The translations under genes and the position numbers were made by a program. Shown in pieces: positions 17,049 through 25,616 of a stretch of 64,000 nucleotides of DNA. Origin of the DNA: JAVBMJ01 sp031551275 (GTDB lineage: Bacteria; Bacteroidota; Bacteroidia; Bacteroidales; Rikenellaceae); NCBI GenBank assembly GCA_031551275.1, contig JAVBNX010000014.1:124001-188000 (forward strand). Reading direction: 5' to 3'. Numbering within the stretch: position 1 is the stretch's first letter; each line of letters opens with the position of its first letter. The notes beneath the pieces are model-generated. The model worked only from the letters and a program-made list of their open reading frames with translations. It was not told the DNA's origin and ran no database searches.

Positions 17049-18244
17049 TGCGCGGGGCCGGGACGATACGACGGTTTTTCGGTTGCGCCCTGGCCGGGTT
17101 TCTGGCGTTGGGTTGCGGGGGGACGGCCTCAAGGGTCGAGCGCGAGGCGTTGTACGTGCCTTTGGAGGCGGAAGGGTTCTTTTTAAGCAAAGAGAAGGGC
17201 GGTGTGGTTTTGACCGTGACCGATCCCTGGCAGGGGGCCAAACGGGTCGACTATGAGCTTTTTATGCCTTACGATACGGCTTCGCCGCCCGCAGGGTTCA
17301 AGGGTGTGGCGCTCAAGGGGCCTGCCAAACGGATCGTTTGCATGTCCTCGTCGTATGTGGGATTTTTGGACGCACTGGGCAAAACCGGCGCCATCGCGGG
17401 GGTGAGCGGGGCGGACTACCTGATGGGGGAGTCCATCCGCGCGCGGATCGAAAGGGGCGAGGTCCGGGACGTGGGTTACGACAAGATGATCGATTACGAG
17501 GCGATCGCGTCGCTCGATCCCGACCTGATGCTACTCTACGGGGTGTTCGGGGAGAACCTGGCCGTGACCGACAAGTTGGGCGAGTTGGGCATTCCTTATA
17601 TGTACATCGGCGATTACGTCGAGACCTCGCCGCTGGGCAAGGCCGAGTGGATCGTGGCCCTGGGGCAGATCGTGGGGATGCGGGAAGAGGCGCAGGAGTT
17701 TTTCAGCGCCGTAAGGGAGCGTTACATGGCCTCCAAAGAGCGGGTCGCGGGGGTTTCGGAGCGTCCGGCGGCGATGCTTAACGCGCCCTGGCAGAGCGTC
17801 TGGTATGTGCCGGGCGACAAGAGTTACATGGTCAGCCTGATCAACGACGCGGGGGGACGTTACCTCTTCGAGGGGAGCGACTCGCGCAACGTGAGGGCGG
17901 TAAGCATCGAGGAGGCCTACCTCGCGGCGCAGGATGCCGATATCTGGCTCTGCCCCAACCAGGCGGTCACCCTGGCCGAGCTGGGGCGGGAGAATCCGCG
18001 CTTTATGGAGATCCCGGCGGTCAAATCGGGCAGGGTATTCAATAACAACGCGCGGTGCAGTTCCAAAGGGGGGAGTGATTTTTGGGAGTCGGGGGCGGCG
18101 CGTCCCGATGTGATCCTCGACGATATGATCGGTATCTTCCATCCGGAATTGGCGGCGGGGGGGCAGGGGGCGGAGTTGAGGCAGCAGGGGGATTCGGTTT
18201 CCGGCCCCGCGCGGGAATTTTATTACTTCTGGAGATTGGAATGA
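17048..18244 (+). CDS. ABC importer substrate-binding lipoprotein (FecB/BtuF type)
   Basis: 398 residues with a lipobox LALGC. RIVCMSSSYVGFLDALG and IASLDPDLMLLYG are typical of cluster A-2 periplasmic binding proteins for iron-siderophores, haem or corrinoids. The protein is longer than E. coli BtuF (about 266) because of an N-terminal region (about 25-90) before the binding fold. It is coupled on both sides: TGATG with the radical SAM gene and ATGA with the permease. An upstream in-frame start at 16823 lies inside the radical SAM gene. The ligand cannot be decided from sequence; iron complex or cobamide are equally open. Confidence 0.85.
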   Translation: MRGAGTIRRFFGCALAGFLALGCGGTASRVEREALYVPLEAEGFFLSKEKGGVVLTVTDPWQGAKRVDYELFMPYDTASPPAGFKGVALKGPAKRIVCMSSSYVGFLDALGKTGAIAGVSGADYLMGESIRARIERGEVRDVGYDKMIDYEAIASLDPDLMLLYGVFGENLAVTDKLGELGIPYMYIGDYVETSPLGKAEWIVALGQIVGMREEAQEFFSAVRERYMASKERVAGVSERPAAMLNAPWQSVWYVPGDKSYMVSLINDAGGRYLFEGSDSRNVRAVSIEEAYLAAQDADIWLCPNQAVTLAELGRENPRFMEIPAVKSGRVFNNNARCSSKGGSDFWESGAARPDVILDDMIGIFHPELAAGGQGAELRQQGDSVSGPAREFYYFWRLE

Positions 18245-19254
18245 GGACGCGGCTGCTTTTTATCCTTGCGGCGGTTCTGCTGGTCGCGCTCTTTTTGGCC
18301 GATATCGCGGTCGGGTCGGTCGCGCTGCCCTTGAAGCAGGTGTGGCAGGCCCTGACGGGCGGGGACGCGCCCGAGGCGGTGGCGGCCATCGTCAACCGTT
18401 TCCGGCTGCCCAAGGCCGTCGCGGCGCTGCTGGCGGGCGCGGGACTCTCGGCGAGCGGGCTGATGATGCAGACCCTGTTCCGCAACCCGTTGGCGGGGCC
18501 CTACGTGCTGGGGGTGTCGAGCGGGGCGAGCCTGGGCGTGTCGCTGCTTTTGATGGGGCTGCCGCTGATGGGCGCCGGGGCGGCACAGAGCGCGCTGTTC
18601 AACCTGGGGATGGTCGGGGCGGCGTGGATCGGGTCGGCGCTGGTGTTGCTGCTGGTCATGGCAGTCTCGGCGCGGGTCAAGGATATAATGACCATTTTGA
18701 TTTTGGGGATGCTGCTGGGCTCGGCCTGCGCGGCGGTCGTCGATATTTTGCAGTACCTCAGCCCGGAAGGGGCGGTCAAGTCGTTCGTGGTCTGGACGAT
18801 GGGATCGCTGGGCAGTCTGACCGTCTCGCGGCTGGCGATCTTCGCGCCCGTGCTGGCGATCGGTTTGGGGATGGCGGTCTTTGTGATCAAACCCCTGAAC
18901 GCCATGCTGCTGGGCGAAAATTACGCGCGGACCATGGGGGTCAGCATCCCCTGGACACGGGGGCTGATCTTCGTCAGCACGGTGGCCCTGGCCGGGACGA
19001 TCACGGCCTTTTGCGGGCCTATCGGGTTTATCGGGATCGCCGTGCCCCATCTCTCCCGGATGCTCTTCCGCACGGCGGACCACCGAATCTTGATGCCCGC
19101 ATCCATCCTTACGGGGGGGATCGTGCTGTTGCTGTGCGATCTGGTCTCCCAGTTGCCGGGCACCGAGGCGATCCTGCCGATCAACACCGTGACCGCGCTG
19201 CTGGGGATTCCCATCGTGATCTGGGTGGTGGTCAAAAACCATAAGTTCTTTTAG
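18241..19254 (+). CDS. FecCD/BtuC-family ABC importer permease
   Basis: 337 residues with about ten hydrophobic segments. Typical marks are RLPKAVAALLAGAGLSASG (gate region), RNPLAGPYVLGVSSGA, and the coupling-helix region GFIGIAVPHLSRML. It forms a homodimeric channel with the ATPase encoded next. It overlaps the binding-protein gene by 4 bases (ATGA), and its TAG is immediately followed by the ATPase ATG. Confidence 0.93.
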   Translation: MRTRLLFILAAVLLVALFLADIAVGSVALPLKQVWQALTGGDAPEAVAAIVNRFRLPKAVAALLAGAGLSASGLMMQTLFRNPLAGPYVLGVSSGASLGVSLLLMGLPLMGAGAAQSALFNLGMVGAAWIGSALVLLLVMAVSARVKDIMTILILGMLLGSACAAVVDILQYLSPEGAVKSFVVWTMGSLGSLTVSRLAIFAPVLAIGLGMAVFVIKPLNAMLLGENYARTMGVSIPWTRGLIFVSTVALAGTITAFCGPIGFIGIAVPHLSRMLFRTADHRILMPASILTGGIVLLLCDLVSQLPGTEAILPINTVTALLGIPIVIWVVVKNHKFF

Positions 19255-20037
19255 ATGGACCAATCCAGGCGATATACCATTGCGTTGCACGACCTGACCC
19301 TGGGGTACAGGGACCGCATCCTGCTGCGCGAGGCCAACATCGGCTTCGGATGGGGCGAGTTCACGGCCCTGATCGGGCGCAACGGGACGGGCAAGAGCAC
19401 GTTGCTGCGCACGGTGGCGGCGTTGGCCAAGCCCCTGTCCGGGACGGTAACGCTCGACGGGGCGGATATTGCGGAGCTCTCCCCGTCGCAGATCGCGACC
19501 CGGATCAGCTTCGTGTCGACCGAGGAGGTCCGGGTGGCCAACCTCAGGGTCGAGGACGCCGTCGGGCTGGGACGCACGCCCTACACGGGTTGGGCGGGGT
19601 CGTTGAGCGCGGAGGACAGGCGGATCGTGGCCGAGTCGCTGGAGTTGGTCGGGATGTCGGGATTCGCGCAAAAGACGCTCGACAAACTCAGCGACGGGGA
19701 GCGGCAAAGGGTAATGATCGCACGGGCGCTGGCGCAGGATACGCCCGTGATCCTGCTCGACGAGCCCACCGCTTTTCTGGACCTGCCCAACAAGTACGAG
19801 ATCTGTTTGCTGCTGCGCAATCTGGCCCACTTGCAGGGGAAATGCATTATTTTTTCAACGCACGACCTCTCCATCGCATTGGAGCTGTGCGACACGGTGG
19901 CGATGATCATGGGCGGGGAGTTTCATTGCGGCACGGCGCAACACCTGATCGAAACGGGTCTGGTACAGGAGCTTTTGTCGCACTCGCAACTCGTTTTCGA
20001 TCCCGCGACCCGGGGGGTAAGGGTAAGGGAGAAATAA
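19255..20037 (+). CDS. FecE/BtuD-type ABC importer ATPase
   Basis: 260 residues. Walker A GRNGTGKSTLL, signature LSDGERQRVMIARAL, Walker B VILLDEPTAFLD and the H-loop FSTHD are all present. The signature is LSDGE rather than the usual LSGGE, a common variant in this subfamily. It powers the importer encoded just upstream and is the last gene of the four-gene run. No hairpin follows directly; the tRNA promoter begins about 25 bases later. Confidence 0.93.
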   Translation: MDQSRRYTIALHDLTLGYRDRILLREANIGFGWGEFTALIGRNGTGKSTLLRTVAALAKPLSGTVTLDGADIAELSPSQIATRISFVSTEEVRVANLRVEDAVGLGRTPYTGWAGSLSAEDRRIVAESLELVGMSGFAQKTLDKLSDGERQRVMIARALAQDTPVILLDEPTAFLDLPNKYEICLLLRNLAHLQGKCIIFSTHDLSIALELCDTVAMIMGGEFHCGTAQHLIETGLVQELLSHSQLVFDPATRGVRVREK

Positions 20038-20060
20038 ATTGCAATAATTTTCGGGAAAAA

Positions 20061-20091
20061 TTTGCAGCGAATAAGTTTTTGTTTACCTTTG
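20061..20091 (+). promoter_or_regulatory. Full Bacteroidetes promoter for tRNA-Glu (and probably rpsT)
   Basis: TTTG (20061-20064), 19 bases, TACCTTTG (20084-20091). This is the cleanest -33/-7 promoter in the window. The tRNA starts 19 bases later. Confidence 0.8.
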
Positions 20092-20109
20092 CACTCCGAT
20101 TCGATACAT

Positions 20110-20181
20110 GGCCCATTCGTCTATCGGTTAGGACGCCAGATTTTCATTCTGGAAAGAGGAGTTCGATTCTCCTATGGGCTA
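20110..20181 (+). tRNA. tRNA-Glu (TTC anticodon)
   Basis: 72 nt cloverleaf. The acceptor stem GGCCCAT pairs with ATGGGCT (one G-U). The anticodon stem CCAGA/TCTGG encloses loop TTTTCAT, giving TTC. The T-stem AGGAG/CTCCT encloses TTCGATT. The CCA end is not encoded (the sequence continues ACG). rpsT begins 32 bases downstream, so co-transcription is likely. Confidence 0.97.
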
Positions 20182-20212
20182 CGAAAAATTAAGAATTTAG
20201 ATAAAAGTCAGC

Positions 20213-20464
20213 ATGGCTAATCACAAGTCGGCAAAAAAGAGGATCAGGCAAACCGAAGTCCGCCGTATTCACAACAAGTACTACCACAAAACCACGCGCA
20301 ACGCCATGAAGGCCCTGCGCAACACCACGGAAAAAGCAGCCGCCGAGGCCCTCTTGCCCAAGGTGACCGCCATGTTGGACAAACTGGCCAAGATGAACAT
20401 CATCCACAAGAACAAGGCCGGCAACCTGGTAAGCAGCCTGCAACTGAAAGTCAACGCGATGTAA
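20213..20464 (+). CDS. rpsT: 30S ribosomal protein S20
   Basis: 83 residues. MANHKSAKKRIRQTEVRR and RNAMKALRNTTEKA are the classic S20 N-terminus and helix; KNIIHKNKA-like NIIHKNKAGNL closes the family signature. It binds 16S rRNA early in 30S assembly. It lies between tRNA-Glu and a strong terminator, so the two probably form one short transcript. Confidence 0.97.
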   Translation: MANHKSAKKRIRQTEVRRIHNKYYHKTTRNAMKALRNTTEKAAAEALLPKVTAMLDKLAKMNIIHKNKAGNLVSSLQLKVNAM

Positions 20465-20484
20465 TGCAACGCGCATGAGATACG

Positions 20485-20513
20485 AAAACCCTCCTTTACC
20501 GGGAGGGTTTTTT
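20485..20513 (+). terminator. Intrinsic terminator after rpsT
   Basis: AAAACCCTCC (20485-20494) pairs with GGAGGGTTTT (20502-20511) around a 7-base loop, followed by more T. It precedes the acyltransferase start at 20544 by 30 bases. Confidence 0.9.
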
Positions 20514-20543
20514 GTTGTCCGCGCATTTAGAAAACACAAACTT

Positions 20544-21668
20544 ATGGAGAGAGAACACCTGGCATGGGTCGACGTGCTGCGCATCCTGGCCTGCGCGATG
20601 GTCCTGATTTCACACAGTTGCGATTTTTTCGTGGCGCAATTCGACGCCAACCGGTTCGAATTCCTCTCGGGGGCGGCGTGGGGCAGTCTGGTGCGTCCCT
20701 GCGTGCCTTTGTTCGTGATGATCTCGGGGGTTTTGCTGCTGCCCGTGCGCAGCGGCATGTTCGATTTTTACAAAAAACGGATGAAGCGGGTGGTCTGGCC
20801 ATTGATCTTCTGGTCGCTGGTCCTGCCGCTCATGTTTTTCGGCTACCTGTCGGCGGTGGGGACCCTCAGCCCGACGATCGCCATGGAGGAGCACACCCTG
20901 GCGGCGACGCTTCGAAAACTCTACCTTTTCGTTTTTAATTTCAATTACGACACCATCCCGTTCTGGTACCTTTATATGCTGATCGGGCTTTACCTCTTCA
21001 TTCCCATTATCGGGAGCTGGCTGGCGCAGGCCACCCAAAAGGAGATCCGGTTCTTTATCCGGGCGTGGCTGGTTTCGCTGTGTTTGCCCTACGTCCAGTT
21101 GATCGCCCCGGCGCTCGGTTACCAGGGCAACTACGGCAACATGGGGCTGCTGGGGGTGTGCGACTGGAATCCCTACGGGACGCTCTACTATTTCGCGGGA
21201 TTTCTGGGGTATATCGTCCTGGCGCACTACCTGGTCCGGTTCCCCGACCAAAGGAGCATGGGGCGCACGCTGGCCAGGGCGATTCCCTGCTTTTTGGCCG
21301 GATACGGGATCACGCTGGCGGGCTTCCTGATCACGCAGAAATACTATCCGGGCAACTACTCGTGGCTGGAGATCTTCTGGTATTTCAGCGGGATCAACGT
21401 CTTTTTAATGACCTATGCCGTGTTTACCGTCGTGCAGAAGTTGCGGGTAATGCCTTCCAAAGGGTTGACCGCAGTCGCGGGGCTGACCTTCGGGATCTAC
21501 CTGTGCCACTTCGTCTTTGTGCAGGCGGGGTACGATCTGATCCACACCTGGCTGCACGTGCCGCCCTATCTGCAGATCCCTGCGATCGCCCTGCTGGCGG
21601 GGACGGTTTCGGGGTTGTTGATCCGGGGGATGAAGAAAGTCAAGGGCCTCGGGATCGTTACCGGGTAG
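20544..21668 (+). CDS. Acyltransferase family membrane protein (Acyl_transf_3 type)
   Basis: 374 residues with about ten membrane segments. The N-terminal block WVDVLRILACAMVLISHS supplies the conserved R and H of the acyltransferase-3 family. RPCVPLFVMISGVLLL and YKKRMKRVVWPLIFWS follow the usual order. The closing ...GIYLCHFVFVQ is also typical. Such enzymes O-acetylate surface polysaccharides or lipids (WecH/OafA type). The start at 20544 puts the family motif at the normal position; the open frame extends back into the rpsT terminator. No glycan genes are adjacent, so the acceptor is unknown. Confidence 0.85.
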   Translation: MEREHLAWVDVLRILACAMVLISHSCDFFVAQFDANRFEFLSGAAWGSLVRPCVPLFVMISGVLLLPVRSGMFDFYKKRMKRVVWPLIFWSLVLPLMFFGYLSAVGTLSPTIAMEEHTLAATLRKLYLFVFNFNYDTIPFWYLYMLIGLYLFIPIIGSWLAQATQKEIRFFIRAWLVSLCLPYVQLIAPALGYQGNYGNMGLLGVCDWNPYGTLYYFAGFLGYIVLAHYLVRFPDQRSMGRTLARAIPCFLAGYGITLAGFLITQKYYPGNYSWLEIFWYFSGINVFLMTYAVFTVVQKLRVMPSKGLTAVAGLTFGIYLCHFVFVQAGYDLIHTWLHVPPYLQIPAIALLAGTVSGLLIRGMKKVKGLGIVTG

Positions 21669-21670
21669 CC

Positions 21671-21997
21671 TTAGTGGCTGACCACCTTCAAACCGACGAT
21701 CGAGGCGATCAGGGTCAGCACAAAGAAGATACGCCAGAAATCCAGCGATTCGCGGAAGATCAGGATACCCGTCAAGAGCGTGCCGACCGCGCCGATGCCC
21801 GCCCAGACGGCGTAGGCGGTTCCCATCGGGATCGACTGGGAGGCCTTGTAAAGCAGGTACATACTCAAACCGCAGCTTACCAGAAAACCGAACAGCCAGA
21901 ACCACATTTCAGTACCGGAGGTGGCGCGCACTTTTCCCAGGCAGGTGGTGAAGCCGACTTCGAAGCAGCCTCCTAAAATAAGGTAGATCCAAGGCAT
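21671..21997 (-). CDS. SMR-family transporter, SugE/Gdx type
   Basis: 108 residues, four membrane helices. Glu13 in GGCFEVGF is the essential SMR carboxylate, and the GTAYAVWAGIGAVGT helix 3 block is strongly family-specific. The SugE/Gdx branch exports guanidinium or quaternary ammonium compounds as antiparallel dimers. The Trp-rich start MPWIYLILGG fits the family. It sits downstream of trxA on the same strand (41-base gap), probably in one unit with the ROK kinase. Substrate assignment within SMR is uncertain. Confidence 0.85.
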   Translation of the reverse strand: MPWIYLILGGCFEVGFTTCLGKVRATSGTEMWFWLFGFLVSCGLSMYLLYKASQSIPMGTAYAVWAGIGAVGTLLTGILIFRESLDFWRIFFVLTLIASIVGLKVVSH

Positions 21998-22038
21998 AGC
22001 GGGTCAATAGTTGGGTGGTCCGGGGTCGCCGGGCCGGG

Positions 22039-22341
22039 TTACAGGAATTTATTGATCTCCTCAGCCAGCACACGGGCCTGGGCGACTCCGCTTTGGCGCC
22101 AGACGGGCTGGCCCGCCTTGAAAAGGATCAGCGTGGGCACCGAGGAGATGTGGTGCTCGACGGCGAGGCGTTTGCTGCCGGGCGCGTCGATGTCGATCTT
22201 GAGGATCTTGATCTTCTCGCCCATATCCTTTTTAAGCTCCTCCAGGATGGGGTGCATCATGCGGCAGGGACCGCACCAGGTGGCGAAAAAGTCGACCAAC
22301 ACGGGTTTGTCCCCCGCGATCATTTCAGCGAATGTTTCCAT
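22039..22341 (-). CDS. trxA: Thioredoxin
   Basis: 100 residues. The active site is ATWCGPCRMMHP (about 21-32), and the cis-Pro loop is SSVPTLILFKAG. It is a cytosolic disulfide reductase; no signal peptide is present. The start at 22341 gives the normal N-terminus; upstream in-frame ATG at 22392 would add a non-conserved Cys-rich leader. It lies 52 bases after the ROK kinase stop and 41 before the SMR gene. Confidence 0.93.
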   Translation of the reverse strand: METFAEMIAGDKPVLVDFFATWCGPCRMMHPILEELKKDMGEKIKILKIDIDAPGSKRLAVEHHISSVPTLILFKAGQPVWRQSGVAQARVLAEEINKFL

Positions 22342-22393
22342 AGCGATAAGTTTAGGATCCGTACAGCAAATAGCGTGCAATACGCACACCACC

Positions 22394-23347
22394 CTATCCT
22401 TGCCAGACCAACGACGACGCGCCTAAGATGGCGGCATTCCTCCCTTCGAGTTCAGAAGGAAGCAACTTGATCTTGCCGCGGTAGTTTGACAGCAGGTTCA
22501 TCTCCATGTACTTGCGGGTCGGGTCGAACAAGTAGCGTCCGGCTTTGGCCAGTCCGCCGAACAGGAAGATCGCCTCGGGACTGGTGATCGCCACCGCGTC
22601 GGCCAGGGCCTGGCCCAGCATGCGGCCTGTGTACTCGAAGGCCTCGATGGCCAGGGGGTCCTCACGCAGGGCGGCCTTGGTAATCATTTCGGCGGTCAGG
22701 TCGTTGAAGCTCAGGGCGCGGAATTCGCTGTTCTCCATGTGGTCGGCGAGCAGTTTGAAGACCGTGCGCTTGATGCCGGTGGCAGATACGTAGGTCTCCA
22801 GGCACCCTTTCCGGCCGCAGCCGCACATCCGGCCGCTGCGCTGGATGACCACGTGGCCCAACTCGCCGGCGAAGCTGTCGTGGCCGTAGATGACCTTGCC
22901 ACCGGCCACAAAGCCGCTGCCCAGGCCCGTGCCCAGGGTAATCAGGATAAAGTCCTTCATGCCCCTTGCGCCCCCGTAGACCATTTCGCCCACGGCGGCC
23001 GCCTTCGCGTCGTTGGTCACGACGACCTTCAGGCCCGGGAACAACTTTTCGACCTTCTCCTTGACGGGCATAATGCCTTTCCAGACCAGGTTGGCGGCGT
23101 TCTCTATCGTCCCGGCGAAGTAGTTGGCGTTGGGGGCCCCGATGCCGATACCGGCCAGGGTGTGGTCGTAGTCGGGCTGTTTTTGCAGTTGGCCCACGGT
23201 GATGCGGATCTGTTCGATGTACTGGTCGAAATCGGGATAATCGCGGGTGGGGAAAGAGGTTTCGGCGACGATATCGCCCTGGAGGTCCACCAGGCCCACG
23301 GCGGTGTTGGTTCCGCCTATATCTATTCCTACGGCAAGCTGTTTCAT
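22394..23347 (-). CDS. ROK-family sugar kinase, likely glucokinase
   Basis: 317 residues. GIDIGGTNTAVGLVD (about 7-21) is the ATP-binding phosphate-1 motif. TLGTGLGSGF is phosphate-2, and CGCGRKGCLETYVSATG is the ROK zinc-binding signature. No helix-turn-helix is present, so it is an enzyme, not a repressor. It phosphorylates glucose or an amino-hexose at O6; glucokinase is the most common role in Bacteroidales. The start was chosen at 23347 where conservation begins. A TATCTTTA element lies 20 bases upstream. It diverges from the polyprenyl synthase gene. Confidence 0.88.
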   Translation of the reverse strand: MKQLAVGIDIGGTNTAVGLVDLQGDIVAETSFPTRDYPDFDQYIEQIRITVGQLQKQPDYDHTLAGIGIGAPNANYFAGTIENAANLVWKGIMPVKEKVEKLFPGLKVVVTNDAKAAAVGEMVYGGARGMKDFILITLGTGLGSGFVAGGKVIYGHDSFAGELGHVVIQRSGRMCGCGRKGCLETYVSATGIKRTVFKLLADHMENSEFRALSFNDLTAEMITKAALREDPLAIEAFEYTGRMLGQALADAVAITSPEAIFLFGGLAKAGRYLFDPTRKYMEMNLLSNYRGKIKLLPSELEGRNAAILGASSLVWQG

Positions 23348-23386
23348 CGTTGAACGGGTTAAGGCTGTAAAGATAGTAAAATTGCT

Positions 23387-23394
23387 TATCTTTG
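23387..23394 (+). promoter_or_regulatory. -7 element for the polyprenyl synthase-prfB run
   Basis: TATCTTTG, 21 bases before the ATG at 23416. A minus-strand near-match (TATCTTTA, 23368-23375) faces the ROK kinase gene. Confidence 0.6.
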
Positions 23395-23415
23395 TTCTCA
23401 ATATTCCGACTCAAA

Positions 23416-24381
23416 ATGGCTGCTTTACACCAACAATTAGACGATTACCTCTCCTCGATGGCCATACCGGCCGGGCCCGCCGGGCTCTACGACCCTATCT
23501 TCTACTCGCTGACAGGGGGAGGTAAACGGCTCAGGCCCACGCTGTTGCTGGAGACCTGCAAAGCATTCGGCGGGGACGTCCATTCGGCGTTGCCCGCGGC
23601 GGCGGCCATCGAGTTGTTCCACACCTTTACCCTGCTGCACGACGACATCATGGACAACGCGCCCATGCGCAGGGGGCAGGAGTCGGTCTATAAGCGCTGG
23701 GGGGTCAACACGGCCATCCTCTCGGGGGATGTGATGATGATACTGGCCTACACCGAGTTGGCGCGCTGTCCCGGGGAGAGACTGGGGGCGCTGCTGGAGG
23801 CGTTCAACACCATCGCCCGCGAGGTGTGCGAGGGCCAGCAGATGGACATGGAGTTCGAGCAGAGCGACTCGGTCTCGATCGAGCGTTACATCGAAATGAT
23901 CAACCTCAAGACGGCCTCGCTGATCGCGGGGTCGGTCAAGATGGGGGCGATACTGGGCGGGGCGTCCGAAAAGGAGCTAACTATGATCGAGGCCTTCGGG
24001 CGCGAGCTGGGGATCGCCTTCCAGTTGCAGGATGACTGGCTGGACACCTACGGCAACGCGGAGATACTGGGCAAGCAGACGGGCGGGGACATTGCCGAGG
24101 GGAAAAAGACCTTCCTGTTGATCCACGCGCTGAACCTCTCCTCGCCGGTCGAAAGGCGGGAGTTGGAGTTGGCGCTCGGTGACGCGGGGATGGACGCCAG
24201 GGCCCGGTTCGAAAAGGTAAAAGCCGCCTACGACAAGCTGGGTATAAGGCAGATGACCATCGACGCCGTGTCGGAAAGGCTGGACGCCGCGACCCGGGCT
24301 TTGGAGGGGCTTTCCATCGGAAGCGCGGCGCTGGAACCGCTCCGGGCCGTGGTGCGGTCGCTTACCAACAGGAATAAATGA
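23416..24381 (+). CDS. Polyprenyl (long-chain isoprenyl) diphosphate synthase
   Basis: 321 residues. GGGKRLRP (isoprenyl diphosphate binding), first Asp-rich motif LLHDDIMD with the following MRRG, and second motif FQLQDDWLDTYG are all intact. It condenses IPP with allylic diphosphates, using products of the pathway that includes dxr in this window. Chain length cannot be fixed by eye; Thr/Phe positions before the first motif (FHTFTLLHDD) would need modelling. It is the first gene of a tight four-gene run, overlapping the U32 peptidase by 4 bases (ATGA). Confidence 0.92.
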   Translation: MAALHQQLDDYLSSMAIPAGPAGLYDPIFYSLTGGGKRLRPTLLLETCKAFGGDVHSALPAAAAIELFHTFTLLHDDIMDNAPMRRGQESVYKRWGVNTAILSGDVMMILAYTELARCPGERLGALLEAFNTIAREVCEGQQMDMEFEQSDSVSIERYIEMINLKTASLIAGSVKMGAILGGASEKELTMIEAFGRELGIAFQLQDDWLDTYGNAEILGKQTGGDIAEGKKTFLLIHALNLSSPVERRELELALGDAGMDARARFEKVKAAYDKLGIRQMTIDAVSERLDAATRALEGLSIGSAALEPLRAVVRSLTNRNK

Positions 24382-25616
24382 CGATGCAAAGCCGGGTCGA
24401 AATAATGGCCCCGGCGGGGTCATGGGAATCGCTTGCCGCCGCGATCAACGCGGGGGCGGGGTCGGTCTATTTCGGGCTCGGGGGGTTGAATATGCGGTCG
24501 GCCTCGTCGGCTAATTTTTCGCCCGAAGACCTGCACGAGATCGTCTCGCGGGCCCATACGGGCGGGGTAAGGTGCTACCTGACGCTCAACACCGTGATCT
24601 ACGGCGAGGATATGGAAGCCATGCGCGCGGCGCTGGACCGGGCGGCGGACGCCGGGGTGGACGCGGTAATCGTCTCCGATATGGCGGCCCTTCTCGCAGC
24701 GCGCGAACGGGGGCTGGCGGTGCATATCTCCACGCAACTCAACGTAAGCAACCTGGAGGCGGTCAGGTTTTACGCCCAATGGGCGGATGTGGTGGTGCTA
24801 GCGCGGGAGCTGTCGCTGGAACAGGTGGCGGCGATCCACAAGGGCATCTTGGACAAGAATATTTGCGGGCCCTCGGGACACCCGGTGCGCATCGAGATGT
24901 TCGCACACGGGGCGCTGTGCATGGCCGTTTCGGGGAAGTGCTACATGAGCCTCCACACCGAAGGGTGCTCGGCCAACCGGGGGGAGTGCCGCCAGATCTG
25001 CCGCCGGAGCTTTATTTTGCGGGACGCGGAGACGGGCGACGAGATGCGCGCGGAAGGGAAATACCTGCTCTCGCCCAAGGACCTGTGCACCATCGATTTC
25101 CTCGACCGGTTCATCGGGGCCGGGGTCTCGATCCTCAAGATCGAGGGGCGCGCGCGGCCTGCCGAGTACGTCAAGCGGACCGTGGAGTGCTACTCGGCGG
25201 CGGCGGATGCGGTGGCGGCGGGCGGGTTTACCCCCGAATTGGCGGCCGGGCTGAAAGAGCGTTTGAGGGAGGTCTTCAACCGCGATTTCTGGGCGGGGAA
25301 TTACCTCCCCTCGCGGGTTCGATTGAGCGAAAATTACGGCTCGTCGGCGACGACGCGCAAGGTTTTTGTAGGGAAAATAACCAACTTCTTCGCCCGACCC
25401 ATGGTCGCCGAGATCGAGGTCAGGGGGGCGGTCCTGGAAGCGGGGTCGGAGGTATTGGTAACGGGGGCGACCACAGGCGCGGTGGAGTTCACGGCGCACG
25501 AGGTGCGGGTGGACGAAAAGGCGGTCGAAGTGGCCCTGCAAGGGACCACGTGTTCGGTAAAGTGCCCCGAAACGGTACGCAGGGGCGACAGTTTGTATAA
25601 AATAGTCAGGCAATAA
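24378..25616 (+). CDS. U32 family peptidase (RlhA/TrhP-like, collagenase family)
   Basis: 412 residues. The N-terminal block EIMAPAGSWESLAAAINAGA and the signature EMFAHGALCMAVSGKCYMS are characteristic of U32. Four cysteines (in GKCYMS, EGCSANRGEC and QICRR) could bind an iron-sulfur cluster. Relatives are tRNA/rRNA hydroxylation proteins (TrhP, RlhA) rather than true proteases. A C-terminal beta domain (about 320-412) is present. ATGA overlap with the synthase gene and a one-base overlap with the radical SAM gene indicate coupled translation. Confidence 0.9.
   Translation: MTMQSRVEIMAPAGSWESLAAAINAGAGSVYFGLGGLNMRSASSANFSPEDLHEIVSRAHTGGVRCYLTLNTVIYGEDMEAMRAALDRAADAGVDAVIVSDMAALLAARERGLAVHISTQLNVSNLEAVRFYAQWADVVVLARELSLEQVAAIHKGILDKNICGPSGHPVRIEMFAHGALCMAVSGKCYMSLHTEGCSANRGECRQICRRSFILRDAETGDEMRAEGKYLLSPKDLCTIDFLDRFIGAGVSILKIEGRARPAEYVKRTVECYSAAADAVAAGGFTPELAAGLKERLREVFNRDFWAGNYLPSRVRLSENYGSSATTRKVFVGKITNFFARPMVAEIEVRGAVLEAGSEVLVTGATTGAVEFTAHEVRVDEKAVEVALQGTTCSVKCPETVRRGDSLYKIVRQ

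Noticed and set aside
15549..17132. 527-codon open frame opposite the radical SAM gene
   Set aside because: Low-complexity Pro/Arg/Val composition, spans an intergenic promoter region, and no start context.
18223..19830. 535-codon open frame opposite the importer permease and ATPase
   Set aside because: Gln/Arg/Asp/Pro-rich shadow with no recognisable domain; the sense strand encodes intact FecCD and ABC motifs.
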